Below, piece by piece: positions 35,988 to 46,669 of a stretch of DNA of 64,000 bases (positions are counted from its first letter, which is position 1; each line of letters opens with the position of its first letter). The notes beneath the pieces were generated by a model. That model saw only the letters and a program-made list of their open reading frames with translations. It had not been told where the DNA came from and searched no databases. This stretch comes from Ostrinia nubilalis. Lineage: Eukaryota; Arthropoda; Insecta; Lepidoptera; Crambidae. Both the position numbers and the translations under genes were made by a program. The DNA is taken from assembly GCF_963855985.1 (NCBI RefSeq), contig NC_087119.1, positions 4,194,001 to 4,258,000 on the forward strand. The letters are read 5' to 3'.

Positions 35988-36311
35988 ATGAGTTCATCAC
36001 AAAGAAAATGCAAATACAGTCCTAACTTATTTTGCTACATTTGTTTACTCAAAATGAGCTGTGATTTAATACGAGACTTAAATTTATCAAAACAAGCATC
36101 AGAACTTCTAGCTTCAAGACTAAAAGAAAAGAATTTATTAGAACCAAATGTAACAACCACAGCATACAGAACAAGAGAAAGTGAAATTTTACCTTTTTTC
36201 AGTGAAAATGAAGAACTTGTCTACTGTAATAATATTGCTCAGTTACAAAAAACAAACCAAAAATACAAAAACCGAGTTATATACGTCAAAAGAAACACGA
36301 TGCACGATTAA
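35988..36311 (+). CDS. Unrecognised Cys-containing ORF, possibly a transposon-associated exon
   Basis: ATG at 35988 follows a possible acceptor (TTTGTGTCCGTAG). The 107-codon frame starts with SPNLFCYICLLKMSC. It continues with DLNLSKQASELLASRLKEKN and then ILPFFSENEELVYCNNI. This last block is a motif I recall from many unnamed arthropod proteins that look multi-copy, so a mobile or captured origin is likely. After the TAA at 36311 another frame (KKHDARLKDHLQMKEEIEM) stays open to about 36400, suggesting a frameshift or fused exon. The function is unknown. Confidence 0.4.
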   Translation: MSSSQRKCKYSPNLFCYICLLKMSCDLIRDLNLSKQASELLASRLKEKNLLEPNVTTTAYRTRESEILPFFSENEELVYCNNIAQLQKTNQKYKNRVIYVKRNTMHD

Positions 36312-37154
36312 AAGACCATCTGCAAATGAAGGAAGAAATTGAAATGATTGACTTTTTAGAGGGTTTTGCCTATATTGTACATAAAAAAAAAACTATTTAC
36401 ATTTAAAAAAATAAAACTAATTTGTGCATATTTTTTTAATTTGCAGTTTAACAATTTTTGGTAATTTTTAAAGTTTATAAGTTGATTACGAGAAGTAACT
36501 TTTGAATTTGACATTTACTTTTATGTTGTTTCTGTTTATTTAGGAAATAGTTTTTTCGACCTCGTCATCGTCGAGTCGAGACGAAATGATTTTTTGTTAT
36601 TTTTAACTTGTGTGGATGGGGATAAATATAAATTAAAAAAAAATATTTCTATCGGAACAACTAAAAAGTTGTATCGTGAGAAAGAAAAATAGTTGATCCA
36701 TATCAGTTGGTCAGTTTAATTGGACAGAGTGGAAAGACAGGATTTTTTTGTGTGGTGGCGGTGCCTAGACATGGAATACCGATCGAAAGTCGAGAGCAAC
36801 TTATCAATTCTGCCTTGGCGGAAATGAAAGGAGAAATGAGACTAAACACAACTACGCGAGAGATTCGACGCAGGTCGCAGATGCCGTGCCTGCCTTTGAA
36901 AAAGAGGAGCGGTGTTTGAACAAAACTTGTGAAGAAATCCCGAAAACCGCAAAATTCACGTAGGTACATCACATAGCATATCTTATAGTACGAGTTTGTA
37001 CGGAACACTCGATGCGTGAGACCGACACTAATTGGCCAATTTTTTTAAAAACAATTTTTTTGTATTTCTTAAGTAATTATTTTTTAATTTAATACTGAAA
37101 AAAAGGACACAAAATACTTAGGATAATTTTTGTATTATTATTCCCTATTCTTCC
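36312..37154. other. Anonymous stretch up to the BEL insertion
   Basis: AT-rich. 36707-36919 holds a short plus-strand ORF (VVAVPRHGIPIESREQLINS) that I do not recognise. Directly left of 37155 is CTTCC, one copy of the BEL target duplication. Confidence 0.3.
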
Positions 37155-37327
37155 TGAAGGGGGGCCAGGTATATTTTGAAGTAAAAATGCGAAATAATTT
37201 CAACAGACGTGTGTACTGATCGGTTCCACAAGGCAGAGAGAGAAACTTAAAATATAGGGTGTACGACGGTTGGCACCACTGTCAATGTCACAATTTTTAT
37301 ATAGGGTATCACTCGCGATCGCGAACA
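37155..37327 (-). repeat. 3' LTR of the BEL element
   Basis: 173 bp, TG...CA. The polyprotein stop at 37309 lies inside it, so the last residues are coded by LTR sequence. A G-rich tract (CGCGCGGGGGCA, minus strand) just before it is the likely polypurine tract. Confidence 0.92.
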
Positions 37328-40300
37328 TGCCCCCGCGCGTTGAAGGCTCGTCCTTCAACCGAAACGTCTTCTTCTGGGAGCAACGGAACAATCTTGCTGA
37401 AGCTACGCCGTACGATGCCGTTTGCAGTCTGTATGTCAGCAACTCGACAGATCCCATCACTGGCACCAGGAAAGACTTTGACAATGCGCCCAAGTTTCCA
37501 TTTTAGAGGTGGAAGTCCATCTTCTTTCAGCAGTACAAGCGTGTCGACTTCTAGGGAGTACTTGCATGAATGCCATTTGGCTCTTTGCTGAAGTTCTGCA
37601 ATGTACTCTTTGCTCCATCTCGTCCAAAAGTGTTGGCGTAATTGCTCAATGCGTTGAAATCGTGTTAACCTGCTGATGGGGCAGTCTGCGTAGCTGGAGT
37701 TCGGCAGGGCGGTGAGAGGGCGGCCGATGAGGAAGTGGCCGGGCGTGAGTGGCGTCAGGTCTGCGGGGTCCGATGACAACGGAGAGAGTGGCCGAGAGTT
37801 AAGTATCGCCTCGATTTGCACCAAAGTGGTAGTGAGCTCTTCGAACGTAAGATTACAATTTCCCAGCACTCTATTCAAATGAAATTTAACTGACTTAACG
37901 CCAGCCTCCCAGAGACCTCCAAAATTAGGACTATACGCAGGTATGAAATGAAAATTAATACTTTCCTGCGCCATGTCCGAAGCCAATGAATCACAATTGC
38001 CTTTCAAGAATTTCGAAATCTCGTTAACCGCTCCTACGAATGAGGTACCGTTATCTGAAAATATGTGAGAGGGTTTTCCTCTGCGTGAGATGAATCTGCG
38101 CAGCGCGAGAAGGTAATTTTTACTTGTTAAATCACCCACTAGCTCAAGGTGTACCGCTTTGGTCGTGAAACATACAAAAATTGCAATGTACGATTTAGTG
38201 AGTCTACAGCCACGGCCTGTGCGATTAGCGACAGCCATAGGGCCTGCATAGTCTACGCCTACACTATCAAATGGGTATCCACCTGGTTGAAGTCGCTGCT
38301 GCGGCAAATTTCCCATTAATGGGTTAAAAGTCTTACCCTTCATGCGATTACAACGTACGCATTGACGATAACATTTTCTTGCTAAGTTGCGGCCGCCTAT
38401 CGGCCAGTAAGTTTCCCTGATGGTAGCCAATAGTAGTTGAGGGCCGGCATGCATCAATTTATTATGTTCATATTCAAAAATTAATTTAGTTACTAAATGA
38501 GTGGACTGTATAATGATAGGATGTTTCTTTTCAAATGAAAATTCTGAATTATCTAAACGACCACCAACGCGAATTAAATTATTATCATCTAAGTAAACAT
38601 TGAATTTAATTAGTGGGCTTTTACTAGGTAAATCCTTATTTTTCATTAATAAATCATATTCTGGGAATGATTGCATTTGCGATTGTTTTAAAATTACAAT
38701 TAGTGCTTCATCTAATTCACAAGCATTTAAGAAGCTTGTTGTTCGCATCGTTCCCTTTTTGCAATTATTTATGAATCTAAGCACATAAGCCACAGTGCGT
38801 TGAAGTCTAGAAAGTTTCGAAAAACGACTAAAATCAATAAATTTACTTTGAGTTTCACAGTTTACAATTAAAGTTACCTCCTTTCGAGTTTCAGGCAAAT
38901 CACCGGCTGTACTAGGCGCTGTTGGGGTTGCAGGCCAGTGCGATGGATCGCGTTTTAAATAATCTGGTCCGTGCCACCATAAATTAAGCGACTGAAGAGA
39001 TTCTATGCTAACTCCACGAGATATTAAATCTGCGGGATTCTCTTCAGACGGAACATGTCGCCAAGCACAGTCACCGGTTTTGTCTAAAACTTCGGCTATG
39101 CGATTGCGTACGAATGGTTGCAACTTCGACGGCAACATTTTGAGCCAACCAATGACGACCATTGAGTCTGTCCAAAAAATGACTTGGTTGACTTGCAATC
39201 GTAGTGCAGCAATTGCTTTCTCGTACAAATGAGCACCCACTACGGCACCGCATAGCTCGAGGCGTGGTATTGTTGTCGGCTTGATTGGAGCAACTCTACT
39301 CTTGGCAAGTAATAAATGGACTGAGACCTCACCTTCACAATTAATGCTACGAACATACACACAGGAGCCGTACGCACGCTCAGACGCATCTGTGAAAATG
39401 TGTAATTCCAGCCGCGAAGCTGAATCACAGATAACACGTCGCGGTATGCGTAAGCTGTTTAGACCCGGGAGGCCTTGGACCAGCTCCGTCCAAGTTTGGT
39501 GTATGTCCACAGGTAACTCATCATCCCAGGACAGTTTTTGTAGCCATAGTCTCTGTAATAGAATTTTCATGAGGATGACACAAGGTGAAAGAAGGCCTAA
39601 TGGATCAAATATTTTGGCAATTACAGAAAGTATATCACGCTTTGTGTTTCCTTTGGCTATTGAACTGATTGGAAAGTAAAATTCGTCTAAAACTGAGTGC
39701 CACCCGAGGCCCAGTGTTTTACCGGCGCCAGAGTCACAAATGTTTACATCGGGAGATGACTTATCAGTCTTAGGCAATAATTGAGGCTCATTGGACTTCC
39801 ATTTTCTGAGAGGCATGCAAGCAGAGGCTAACTCAGCTGTTACTTGATTACGTATGTATAAAACTTGTTCAATTTCATCACCACCACTTAAGAAATCATC
39901 GACGTAAAAATCATGGATAATGATTTCACCTATTTGAGAGTCTCTACATTCTAGACCAATTTGTTTTAGGCAACGAGTAGCGAGAAATGGAGCACTAGCG
40001 GTGCCGTAGCTTACCCGGTTCAAAGCATAACATTTCAGTTGCGAATTGGGTTGATTTTGGTCACGCCAAATAATTTGTTGCAACGGTCTGTCTACGGCAT
40101 CGACTTCTATGCATCTATACATTTTTTCTACGTCTGCTACAATCACATATTTGTGCTGCCTAAATCGTAGAAGGATTGAAAGTAGGTCATCTTGAACTGT
40201 AGGCCCAATCATTTGAAGCTGATTAAATGAAACACCTGTAGTGGTTGGACTACTTGCATTAAATACGACGCGAAGTTTGGTCGTAGTGCTACTCTCACGA

Positions 40301-42651
40301 AGAACTCCATGATGAGGAATGAAATAATGAGGGACCGATGTGATCGGTTCGCACTCAGTCATGTGACCTAACGATTCGTATTCTACCATGAAGTCATTGT
40401 ACATTTTACTAAATAACGAATCTTTTTTGAGTCGACGTTCTAATGATAACATACAATGTTTAGCTCGCTGATAAGAATCACCTAACACGCTTGGTGTTTG
40501 CTTTAATGGGATCCTAACACAGAATCTACCGTCTGAGAGGCGAGTTGTATTTTTTACAAAATGTTCTTCACATTGCTTCTCCTCTGGAAAATAATGAGAT
40601 GACTGAGGGCTAACTTCTTCGAGCTGCCAAAACCGCGTAAGTTGGGCTTGAATGTCATCTTCAGTGCAATGTGAAGTCAATGGATCAACCTGAGTAAAGT
40701 TGCATTTAATGTGTGGAAAATCAGATACACGACCGCGACTAACAGGGCCGGAAACTATCCATCCTAGTCTAGTTTCATAAAGTATTGGTTTTCCATCACC
40801 TAACTTAATGTTTTGCGAGCCTAAAATGTCCCAAAAAACATCAGCGCCGATGATCATATCAACGGCGGCGGGCGAATTAAACTGAGGGTCCGCTAAACAA
40901 ATATCAGACGGAATGTTTAAATTCCTTACATTAATTTTACACCCGGGAACACTATCTGTGATCGACGGAAGAATGAAACAATTTAAGTTAATTGAATAAG
41001 TTTCACACAAAGACGTAATAGGCAAACGACACATTTTATTTATGTTCGATGTTTTATTATTTATACCTACGACGATTCTATCAGTGCGATCAGCTGGCAA
41101 GTTTAATTGTTTAAATAGCCGTTCGGTCAACAGGCACGACGTACTGCCGCTGTCTAAAATGGCGCGAGCGACGACTTCGCGATCATAACAGTCTCGCAGT
41201 TTTACTAATGCAGTCGACAACAAAACCTCACACTGATCTGACGCGTCGCATGCGGCGGAGACGCTTCCCGAGAGTGCAACGCTCGAACCATGCGCACCTG
41301 TAGGCATCGAGTTTTTTGTACGAGTGCCGTTATCGCAATCAGCTGTTTGGGCGCTAGTTATAGGTATAGGTGTAGACATTTGCTTTGATGCTCCTATCTC
41401 GTTAATGTGAATGAGCGTATGGTGTTTGCGTTTGCATATTTTACAACCAGGACGCTTACATGAATTAGCATAATGTCCACTACGGAAACAATTAAAACAT
41501 ATCCTATAACTAGGCAGTAACTTATACCGTGCTTCGCTAGTCAATGCAAGAAACCTAGGACAATTGTTTAAAAAATGATTATCACTGCAATTAGGGCATG
41601 GTTTTAGTGAACATGCATTCGAATCATTATTTTGATTGCTCTGATAAGATACCATTGCCTTTATTTTAGTTGCAGGTTTGCTCTTTGACATGATATTATT
41701 TTGTGATAGTTCAATAGTCTCAAGTAAGTCTGCGCGATTACGTATAAAACTAAGTAAGAATTCTAGACTTATTGGCTTATCATTAGGCAATGAACTCTTG
41801 TGTTCCTCCCACTCACGATATGTTTTGGAGTCTAGCTTTTTTGTGATGATATAAATTAATAATGTATCCCAATGATCGACAGGTTCTCCTAGGGATTCTA
41901 AGGACCGCAAATTCTTATTAACCTGATCGATAATTCCCTTTAAATTAATCGAGGATTCTTTTGTGATCGATTCAATGTTGAATAAAGCTGAAATGTGATT
42001 TTGTATCAATAAACGTTTGTTATCAAAACGATCACACAAGAGTTTCCACGCAACAGAATAGTTTTTAGCTGAAAACTCAATGGAATTAATTACCACAGCA
42101 GCTGACCCTTCCAAAGATGCCCTTAAATAGTGGAATTTATTTACCTCATCAATTTGATCGTTATTGTCAATTAAACTGGAAAAGGTGTCGTGGAATTCCA
42201 TCCAAGTTTCATATGAGCCACTAAATTTTGGCAATTGTATCGTGGGCAATTTAACAAGTTTTTGATTGTTGGAACGACTACCGATTGATTGCGCATCTAA
42301 TTTATCTTGTGACTTACGATAATTGTCTAGAATTTCTTGTGCTTTGGCAAGGACGCGATAATAATTTCCTTCAAACTCATTCCGTTCACTAACTTGCAGA
42401 TCATCATCACACGCACACTCAATTTTCAACTGCACCTCATCGTATGAATCGTATAAATGTTCAACCTTACCGATTCGCAATTGTAACTCCCTGGCATCCT
42501 GACAACTTAGCGAGGATCCTTCCAAACCGGCCAAATGATTGGAAAATGCAGTGAGACGACCTTTTATGCTTCCACGTATCCTTTTTAAGTCCTTATCGTC
42601 CATCATTTTGGGAGACTGAGGTCGGCTTGGTACTTTCAATTCACTTGTCAT
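37309..42651 (-). CDS. BEL/Pao gag-pol polyprotein, 1780 aa
   Basis: One ORF codes all functions. Residues about 133-310 are a DUF1759-type gag (LPKFSGSYETWMEF). Zinc knuckles lie at 352-410, including CFNCFRSGHYANSC. The aspartic protease has ILDSGSTSCLL with Asp500. The reverse transcriptase spans about 775-950, with VADVEKMYRC and FYVDDFLSG (915-923). The Peptidase_A17/BEL connection follows (FDPLGLLSPC). RNase H is at about 1085-1212, with FTDAS, RLELCGA and FWTDS. The integrase zinc finger has His1396, His1401, Cys1431 and Cys1434. The integrase core has Asp1468 (GVDYAG), Asp1533 (FSDNGTSF) and Glu1582 (LWEAGVK). A DUF5641-like C-terminus has LLKEDGLPPLKWKLGRIV. All catalytic residues I can judge are present. 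There is no envelope ORF. The ATG at 42651 lies about 690 bp after the primer site. Confidence 0.95.
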   Translation of the reverse strand: MTSELKVPSRPQSPKMMDDKDLKRIRGSIKGRLTAFSNHLAGLEGSSLSCQDARELQLRIGKVEHLYDSYDEVQLKIECACDDDLQVSERNEFEGNYYRVLAKAQEILDNYRKSQDKLDAQSIGSRSNNQKLVKLPTIQLPKFSGSYETWMEFHDTFSSLIDNNDQIDEVNKFHYLRASLEGSAAVVINSIEFSAKNYSVAWKLLCDRFDNKRLLIQNHISALFNIESITKESSINLKGIIDQVNKNLRSLESLGEPVDHWDTLLIYIITKKLDSKTYREWEEHKSSLPNDKPISLEFLLSFIRNRADLLETIELSQNNIMSKSKPATKIKAMVSYQSNQNNDSNACSLKPCPNCSDNHFLNNCPRFLALTSEARYKLLPSYRICFNCFRSGHYANSCKRPGCKICKRKHHTLIHINEIGASKQMSTPIPITSAQTADCDNGTRTKNSMPTGAHGSSVALSGSVSAACDASDQCEVLLSTALVKLRDCYDREVVARAILDSGSTSCLLTERLFKQLNLPADRTDRIVVGINNKTSNINKMCRLPITSLCETYSINLNCFILPSITDSVPGCKINVRNLNIPSDICLADPQFNSPAAVDMIIGADVFWDILGSQNIKLGDGKPILYETRLGWIVSGPVSRGRVSDFPHIKCNFTQVDPLTSHCTEDDIQAQLTRFWQLEEVSPQSSHYFPEEKQCEEHFVKNTTRLSDGRFCVRIPLKQTPSVLGDSYQRAKHCMLSLERRLKKDSLFSKMYNDFMVEYESLGHMTECEPITSVPHYFIPHHGVLRESSTTTKLRVVFNASSPTTTGVSFNQLQMIGPTVQDDLLSILLRFRQHKYVIVADVEKMYRCIEVDAVDRPLQQIIWRDQNQPNSQLKCYALNRVSYGTASAPFLATRCLKQIGLECRDSQIGEIIIHDFYVDDFLSGGDEIEQVLYIRNQVTAELASACMPLRKWKSNEPQLLPKTDKSSPDVNICDSGAGKTLGLGWHSVLDEFYFPISSIAKGNTKRDILSVIAKIFDPLGLLSPCVILMKILLQRLWLQKLSWDDELPVDIHQTWTELVQGLPGLNSLRIPRRVICDSASRLELHIFTDASERAYGSCVYVRSINCEGEVSVHLLLAKSRVAPIKPTTIPRLELCGAVVGAHLYEKAIAALRLQVNQVIFWTDSMVVIGWLKMLPSKLQPFVRNRIAEVLDKTGDCAWRHVPSEENPADLISRGVSIESLQSLNLWWHGPDYLKRDPSHWPATPTAPSTAGDLPETRKEVTLIVNCETQSKFIDFSRFSKLSRLQRTVAYVLRFINNCKKGTMRTTSFLNACELDEALIVILKQSQMQSFPEYDLLMKNKDLPSKSPLIKFNVYLDDNNLIRVGGRLDNSEFSFEKKHPIIIQSTHLVTKLIFEYEHNKLMHAGPQLLLATIRETYWPIGGRNLARKCYRQCVRCNRMKGKTFNPLMGNLPQQRLQPGGYPFDSVGVDYAGPMAVANRTGRGCRLTKSYIAIFVCFTTKAVHLELVGDLTSKNYLLALRRFISRRGKPSHIFSDNGTSFVGAVNEISKFLKGNCDSLASDMAQESINFHFIPAYSPNFGGLWEAGVKSVKFHLNRVLGNCNLTFEELTTTLVQIEAILNSRPLSPLSSDPADLTPLTPGHFLIGRPLTALPNSSYADCPISRLTRFQRIEQLRQHFWTRWSKEYIAELQQRAKWHSCKYSLEVDTLVLLKEDGLPPLKWKLGRIVKVFPGASDGICRVADIQTANGIVRRSFSKIVPLLPEEDVSVEGRAFNARGHVRDRE

Positions 42652-43321
42652 CCTGGAATGTATACAATTGAAAACTTTTACTTATGTACTTAGTACTATT
42701 ATACAATATAGAACGTTATAACAAATGAGTGAATTGAGGTGTGGAATAGATGCAATTATTAGAAAATATAAAAACAATTAATACGGAATTTGGATAAATT
42801 AATTAAATTACAATGATTGGAAATTATTATTGAGACTAATATTCACAATAAATACGAAAATATAAAGTGGAGATAACCTATAAAAATCACGACCGTTACA
42901 GTGAGTGTTAAAATAATGATAATTTGGCTTAAACAAATACTAGATAAATTATTCGGCACTTAATTGCGAATGTATTAACAAAATAATAAGATTTAACTAG
43001 CTTAACAGATTGCCAAATGTATCTACACTGCTACATTTAAATTGTAACGGGTAGGTAAATCGGTTACACAGTCATTATTTCACAAATTTTGCATAAAATA
43101 CACATTAATGATTACTAACCTGATATATCCTTACAATTACAGTTAAAATATACCTTATTAGAGTGCTGGGTCCTAAAATTAATCACTTTTTATACCACTT
43201 TGCTCACGCGTTTTATCCGTTGAACTTTGAACCTCGACCACTCTTTGACGACGCGCAATCCCCAATGCAAATAACTGCGCTTTCCGTGAAATCCTCGTAG
43301 CGGTTTCTCGATTGCAATAAT

Positions 43322-43343
43322 AATCCGGCTCGATCCAGGACCA
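43322..43343 (-). promoter_or_regulatory. Primer-binding site, resembles tRNA-Tyr 3' end
   Basis: Immediately inside the 5' LTR, the minus strand reads TGGTCCTGGATCGAGCCGGA. Its complement matches, from memory, the tRNA-Tyr 3' end (AATCCGGCTCGA and AGGACCA) apart from three extra bases (TCC) in the middle. Confidence 0.55.
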
Positions 43344-43516
43344 TGAAGGGGGGCCAGGTATATTTTGAAGTAAAAATGCGAAATAATTTCAACAGACGTG
43401 TGTACTGATCGGTTCCACAAGGCAGAGAGAGAAACTTAAAATATAGGGTGTACGACGGTTGGCACCACTGTCAATGTCACAATTTTTATATAGGGTATCA
43501 CTCGCGATCGCGAACA
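43344..43516 (-). repeat. 5' LTR of the BEL element
   Basis: 173 bp, identical to the 3' LTR by eye. The right flank is CTTCC, the target duplication. Confidence 0.95.
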
Positions 43517-43791
43517 CTTCCCTAAACTTTGAATGTCTGACTACTACATGACGTGATAATTATATTTCCAATATTGGAAAGAGAAGCAGCTAGAGATATT
43601 TTTAATACACACTGGCAATCCTTGAACACCTTATTTTTTTAATGTCTGCGTTGCCGAATATTCTCTTATTGCAATTATCATGTCGTTGTCGAAATGTCGA
43701 TGTCTTAGGCTTACATGTCCAATTTTCTCCATTTTATGTGGTCATTTTGAGCACGAGTAGCTCATTGGATTCCTATACAGTCAATAAAAAC

Positions 43792-44569
43792 CCTTTTAAC
43801 CGTGGTCCCACCGCTATAACCCACTGGTGGGTCCATGGGTAATATTTTTTCCCTGTAGACCCTCGGAACTACAGTGGGTCTACCTCTAATAGAAATAAAA
43901 CCGCCTTTTACCGCTCGGGCATTTAACGCAGAAATACATATTTTTTTTAAACCGAAGGTATTTTCTTATTTCCGCACGCCCGAGCATAGCATATAACATA
44001 GTTTGAGCCGGATAAACATTTAGTGGTAAATATGATAACACGGAGTCAAGATAAGTCCACTGCGACAGCTTCCGCACATCATCCAGTAGAGGCGACTTCC
44101 TCTGACCCCCATTCTTCCCATCATGCCATTGGGGAGGCGTCAGATCGCCATTCACATTCATCCCACCGTTCATCCCACATTCGTCGAAAAGCGCACGCTC
44201 AGTCGTGGCGCAACGCCTGTCCGCAGAGGCCCGAGCGGCTGTCCGCTACAGTAATGTTGAACAACGGCTACCAATTTCATTAATATAAAGATTACAATAG
44301 GAGACACTTCTTTCACATGGAACTACTGCAATTATTTAGCAAACAATATTTACTGCCTTTGAAAGGAAAAACAAATGAATGAAAATCTAAAAAGGATCAC
44401 TATTTTTTTTATACTATACTAGAGTGTGTCCACGGTTAAAAGGCGGTTTTATTTCTATTACCCGTAGAGACCCACTGTAGTTCAGAGGGTCTATAGGGGA
44501 AATAAAAATTACCTGTGGACCCACCAGTGCAAATGGGTTATATAGCGGTGGGACCACGGTTAAAAAGGG
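43792..44569. mobile_element. MULE-like element carrying a retrotransposon gag-like fragment
   Basis: Inverted ends of about 120-140 bp start CCTTTTAACCGTGGTCCCAC. A 9-bp duplication, AATAAAAAC, lies at 43783-43791 and 44570-44578. TIRs of this length with a 9-bp duplication fit Mutator-like elements. The interior (44023-44283) starts MITRSQDKSTATASAHH and is Ser/His rich; a shifted frame gives VAQRLSAEARAAVRYSNVEQ. Together these resemble the gag start of a BEL-type element, suggesting sequence capture. No transposase is present. Confidence 0.65.
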
Positions 44570-44937
44570 AATAAAAACAAGACAAATACTTAGCACTTTT
44601 TAGCACGCCATTTTTGATTGTTTTCAAGTCGAAAATTCCAACTTTATTTTATTACTTTTAAGTTAAAATCTAAACGTTGACTCAACAGTTTTACTTGTCA
44701 ATTATTTCGTAAAATCGTAACAAATAACCTTAGATGTTTTATAGTTATAGATACGTCGTACCCTCTAAAGAATGGCAATGGAAAAGTCAGGTAATTGCCT
44801 GACTTGCATTTAGTCGGGCACGATCGGTTGGGTTAGGGGGATAGTCGTCCCAACCGAGATTGGTCCCAGGGACCAGTTTACTTTTGTAAAAATACTTAAT
44901 GGTCTACCAGGTCTGGGCCTAGGTCTAATTAGAGGTA

Positions 44938-45039
44938 CACAGTGTAAGTCAGGTTAAAGTGTACATATTTTATGAAAATAGATGAACTAGGTCTAGTTTC
45001 ATCTATTTTCATATGTACACTTTAACGTGACTCACACTG
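44938..45039. mobile_element. Deletion derivative of the 59.4-kb foldback family
   Basis: Arms of about 45 bp, ending CGTGACTCACACTG, match the ends of the 59353-60277 element in inverted arrangement. The centre is lost. Confidence 0.7.
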
Positions 45040-45086
45040 TATAAGGATAAGGTTTCCGGGCACTATTTACCTAATTTATAGTTTTA

Positions 45087-45202
45087 TGCCCGTTTTCACC
45101 ATCAATCCCTAATTATTAAGTGACCCCTATCAAAACAAATTTCCTGTCATGTGCTACCATAGGGGTCACTTAAAAATTAGGGATTGATGGTGAAAACGGG
45201 CA
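45087..45202. mobile_element. Palindromic MITE (TTA duplication)
   Basis: Arms start TGCCCGTTTTCACCATCAAT and are repeated inverted; TTA lies at 45084-45086 and 45203-45205. This is consistent with PIF/Harbinger-type insertion. Confidence 0.8.
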
Positions 45203-45309
45203 TTAGAATTCATAAAATTAAATGCGAGCCTAAATTCAACAAATCCATCAAATAACATAATTTCAATAACCTACAGATCTGTATTGTAAGTTTTAATAAA
45301 AAAAATATA

Positions 45310-46277
45310 CAGGGTGTTTGGCGCATCGTGTGCCAAAATGATTTGGCGGATAGAATGGGTCATTTCCTATATTTTCAGCCCCCTTAACACGTTCCATGCC
45401 AGGCGGCTACTTTTAAATTAATTTTTTTAGTAATTTCACCAAAATACCCAAATCGCATCATTTAATTTCGATTTAAAAAATAACTACTAGGCGTAGCCTC
45501 AAAGTAAATATTTTGTTTTGACGTGCATTGATGTAGGGTTACATCAAATCTAAATTTACTGGCAAATATCATCTAGTTTTTTTTTATTCAGCTTTGAAGT
45601 TTTCCGAAAAGTTAAAAGTGAACTGAACATTTAAGTTTACATGGCTATAAATATTTTTTTAAAAGAGATAGCAATCTTCGGAAATTATCAAAACTTCTCT
45701 AGTCTCTTCCCATTCAAACGGTATACTAATCTTGTTTAAATAATAACAACAACTTCAAAAATTCCTTAAATTAGTGCATTGACTGTACTCGGACTGATTT
45801 GCGAAATTTGTGTTTATAGCCCCTTTTTGTGTGAATAGCACGTTAAACACCTAACAGGTAAAAATTATTTACCTTATGCAATGTAAAAACCTTTTCCCTA
45901 TCGTTTTGAAATGCAGATTTTTTGAAATTATAGACGAAAATAATTATTTTGATCGTTTATTAATTATTACAAATTTTGTTCAAAATGTCCGCCTCGGAAA
46001 CGTATACACTCACAACATCTTCTTCTAATTTTGTCTGTTGTTGTATGCAGCCACATTTCTCTTTTTATTACTACAAAGGCGTTTTCTTTGGCTACGCGTA
46101 GTAGTTTTTTTTAAATCGAAATTAAATGATGCGAATTGGGTATTTTGGTGAAATTACTAAAAAAAATAATATAAAAGTAGCCGCCTGGCATGGAACGTGT
46201 TATGGGGACTGAAAATATAGGAAATAACCCATTCTATCCGCCAAATCATTTTGGCACACGATGTGCCAAATACCCTG
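45310..46277. mobile_element. Foldback element copy 3 with a central and right-arm deletion
   Basis: A complete left arm (45310-46090) runs to the CTACAAAGGCGTTTTCT block. It then jumps directly to the last 190 bp of the right arm, ending ACCCTG with TA. The coding loop is lost. Confidence 0.8.
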
Positions 46278-46669
46278 TATATTTTCTGAGGTCTTCATAT
46301 TGTTTTTTATTGTTTGATATTATGCCATGACCAGAGTTTTTATTTTAATTAATTCACCATGTCATTTTTCCTTTAATATTAATAAACAATTTATTATCTA
46401 TGGAAGCTGTAACTTGAAACTCACGATGTAGGTATCTATCTGTATTTGAGGGTAGTTTCAGAAAAAATATGTTTCTCCGTTCGTAATTTACTTGTATTTA
46501 TCTCGTGCTTGTTCTGGTGATAATTGAATACATTTGCCGAGAAAAAGGTAAATTATTTATAATAATAAATTTGATCATCAAAAAGTTTTTGAACTTATGA
46601 AATCATTTTGTTAGTAAAATCACGTAGTATCAAAGAGGTGAGGACTCATGTTCACTTTTATTTTAGAAT

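Larger units (their letters stand above)
37155..43516 (-). mobile_element. Apparently intact BEL/Pao LTR retrotransposon
   Basis: LTRs at 37155-37327 and 43344-43516 are both 173 bp and look identical base for base. Both have TG at the plus-strand left edge and CA at the right. CTTCC is duplicated at 37150-37154 and 43517-43521. One uninterrupted ORF on the minus strand occupies most of the 6362 bp. Identical LTRs, the target duplication and the unbroken ORF indicate a recent, possibly active insertion. Confidence 0.95.

Noticed and set aside
38600..39679. Plus-strand ORFs within the BEL element
   Set aside because: Antisense shadows of the 1780-codon polyprotein.
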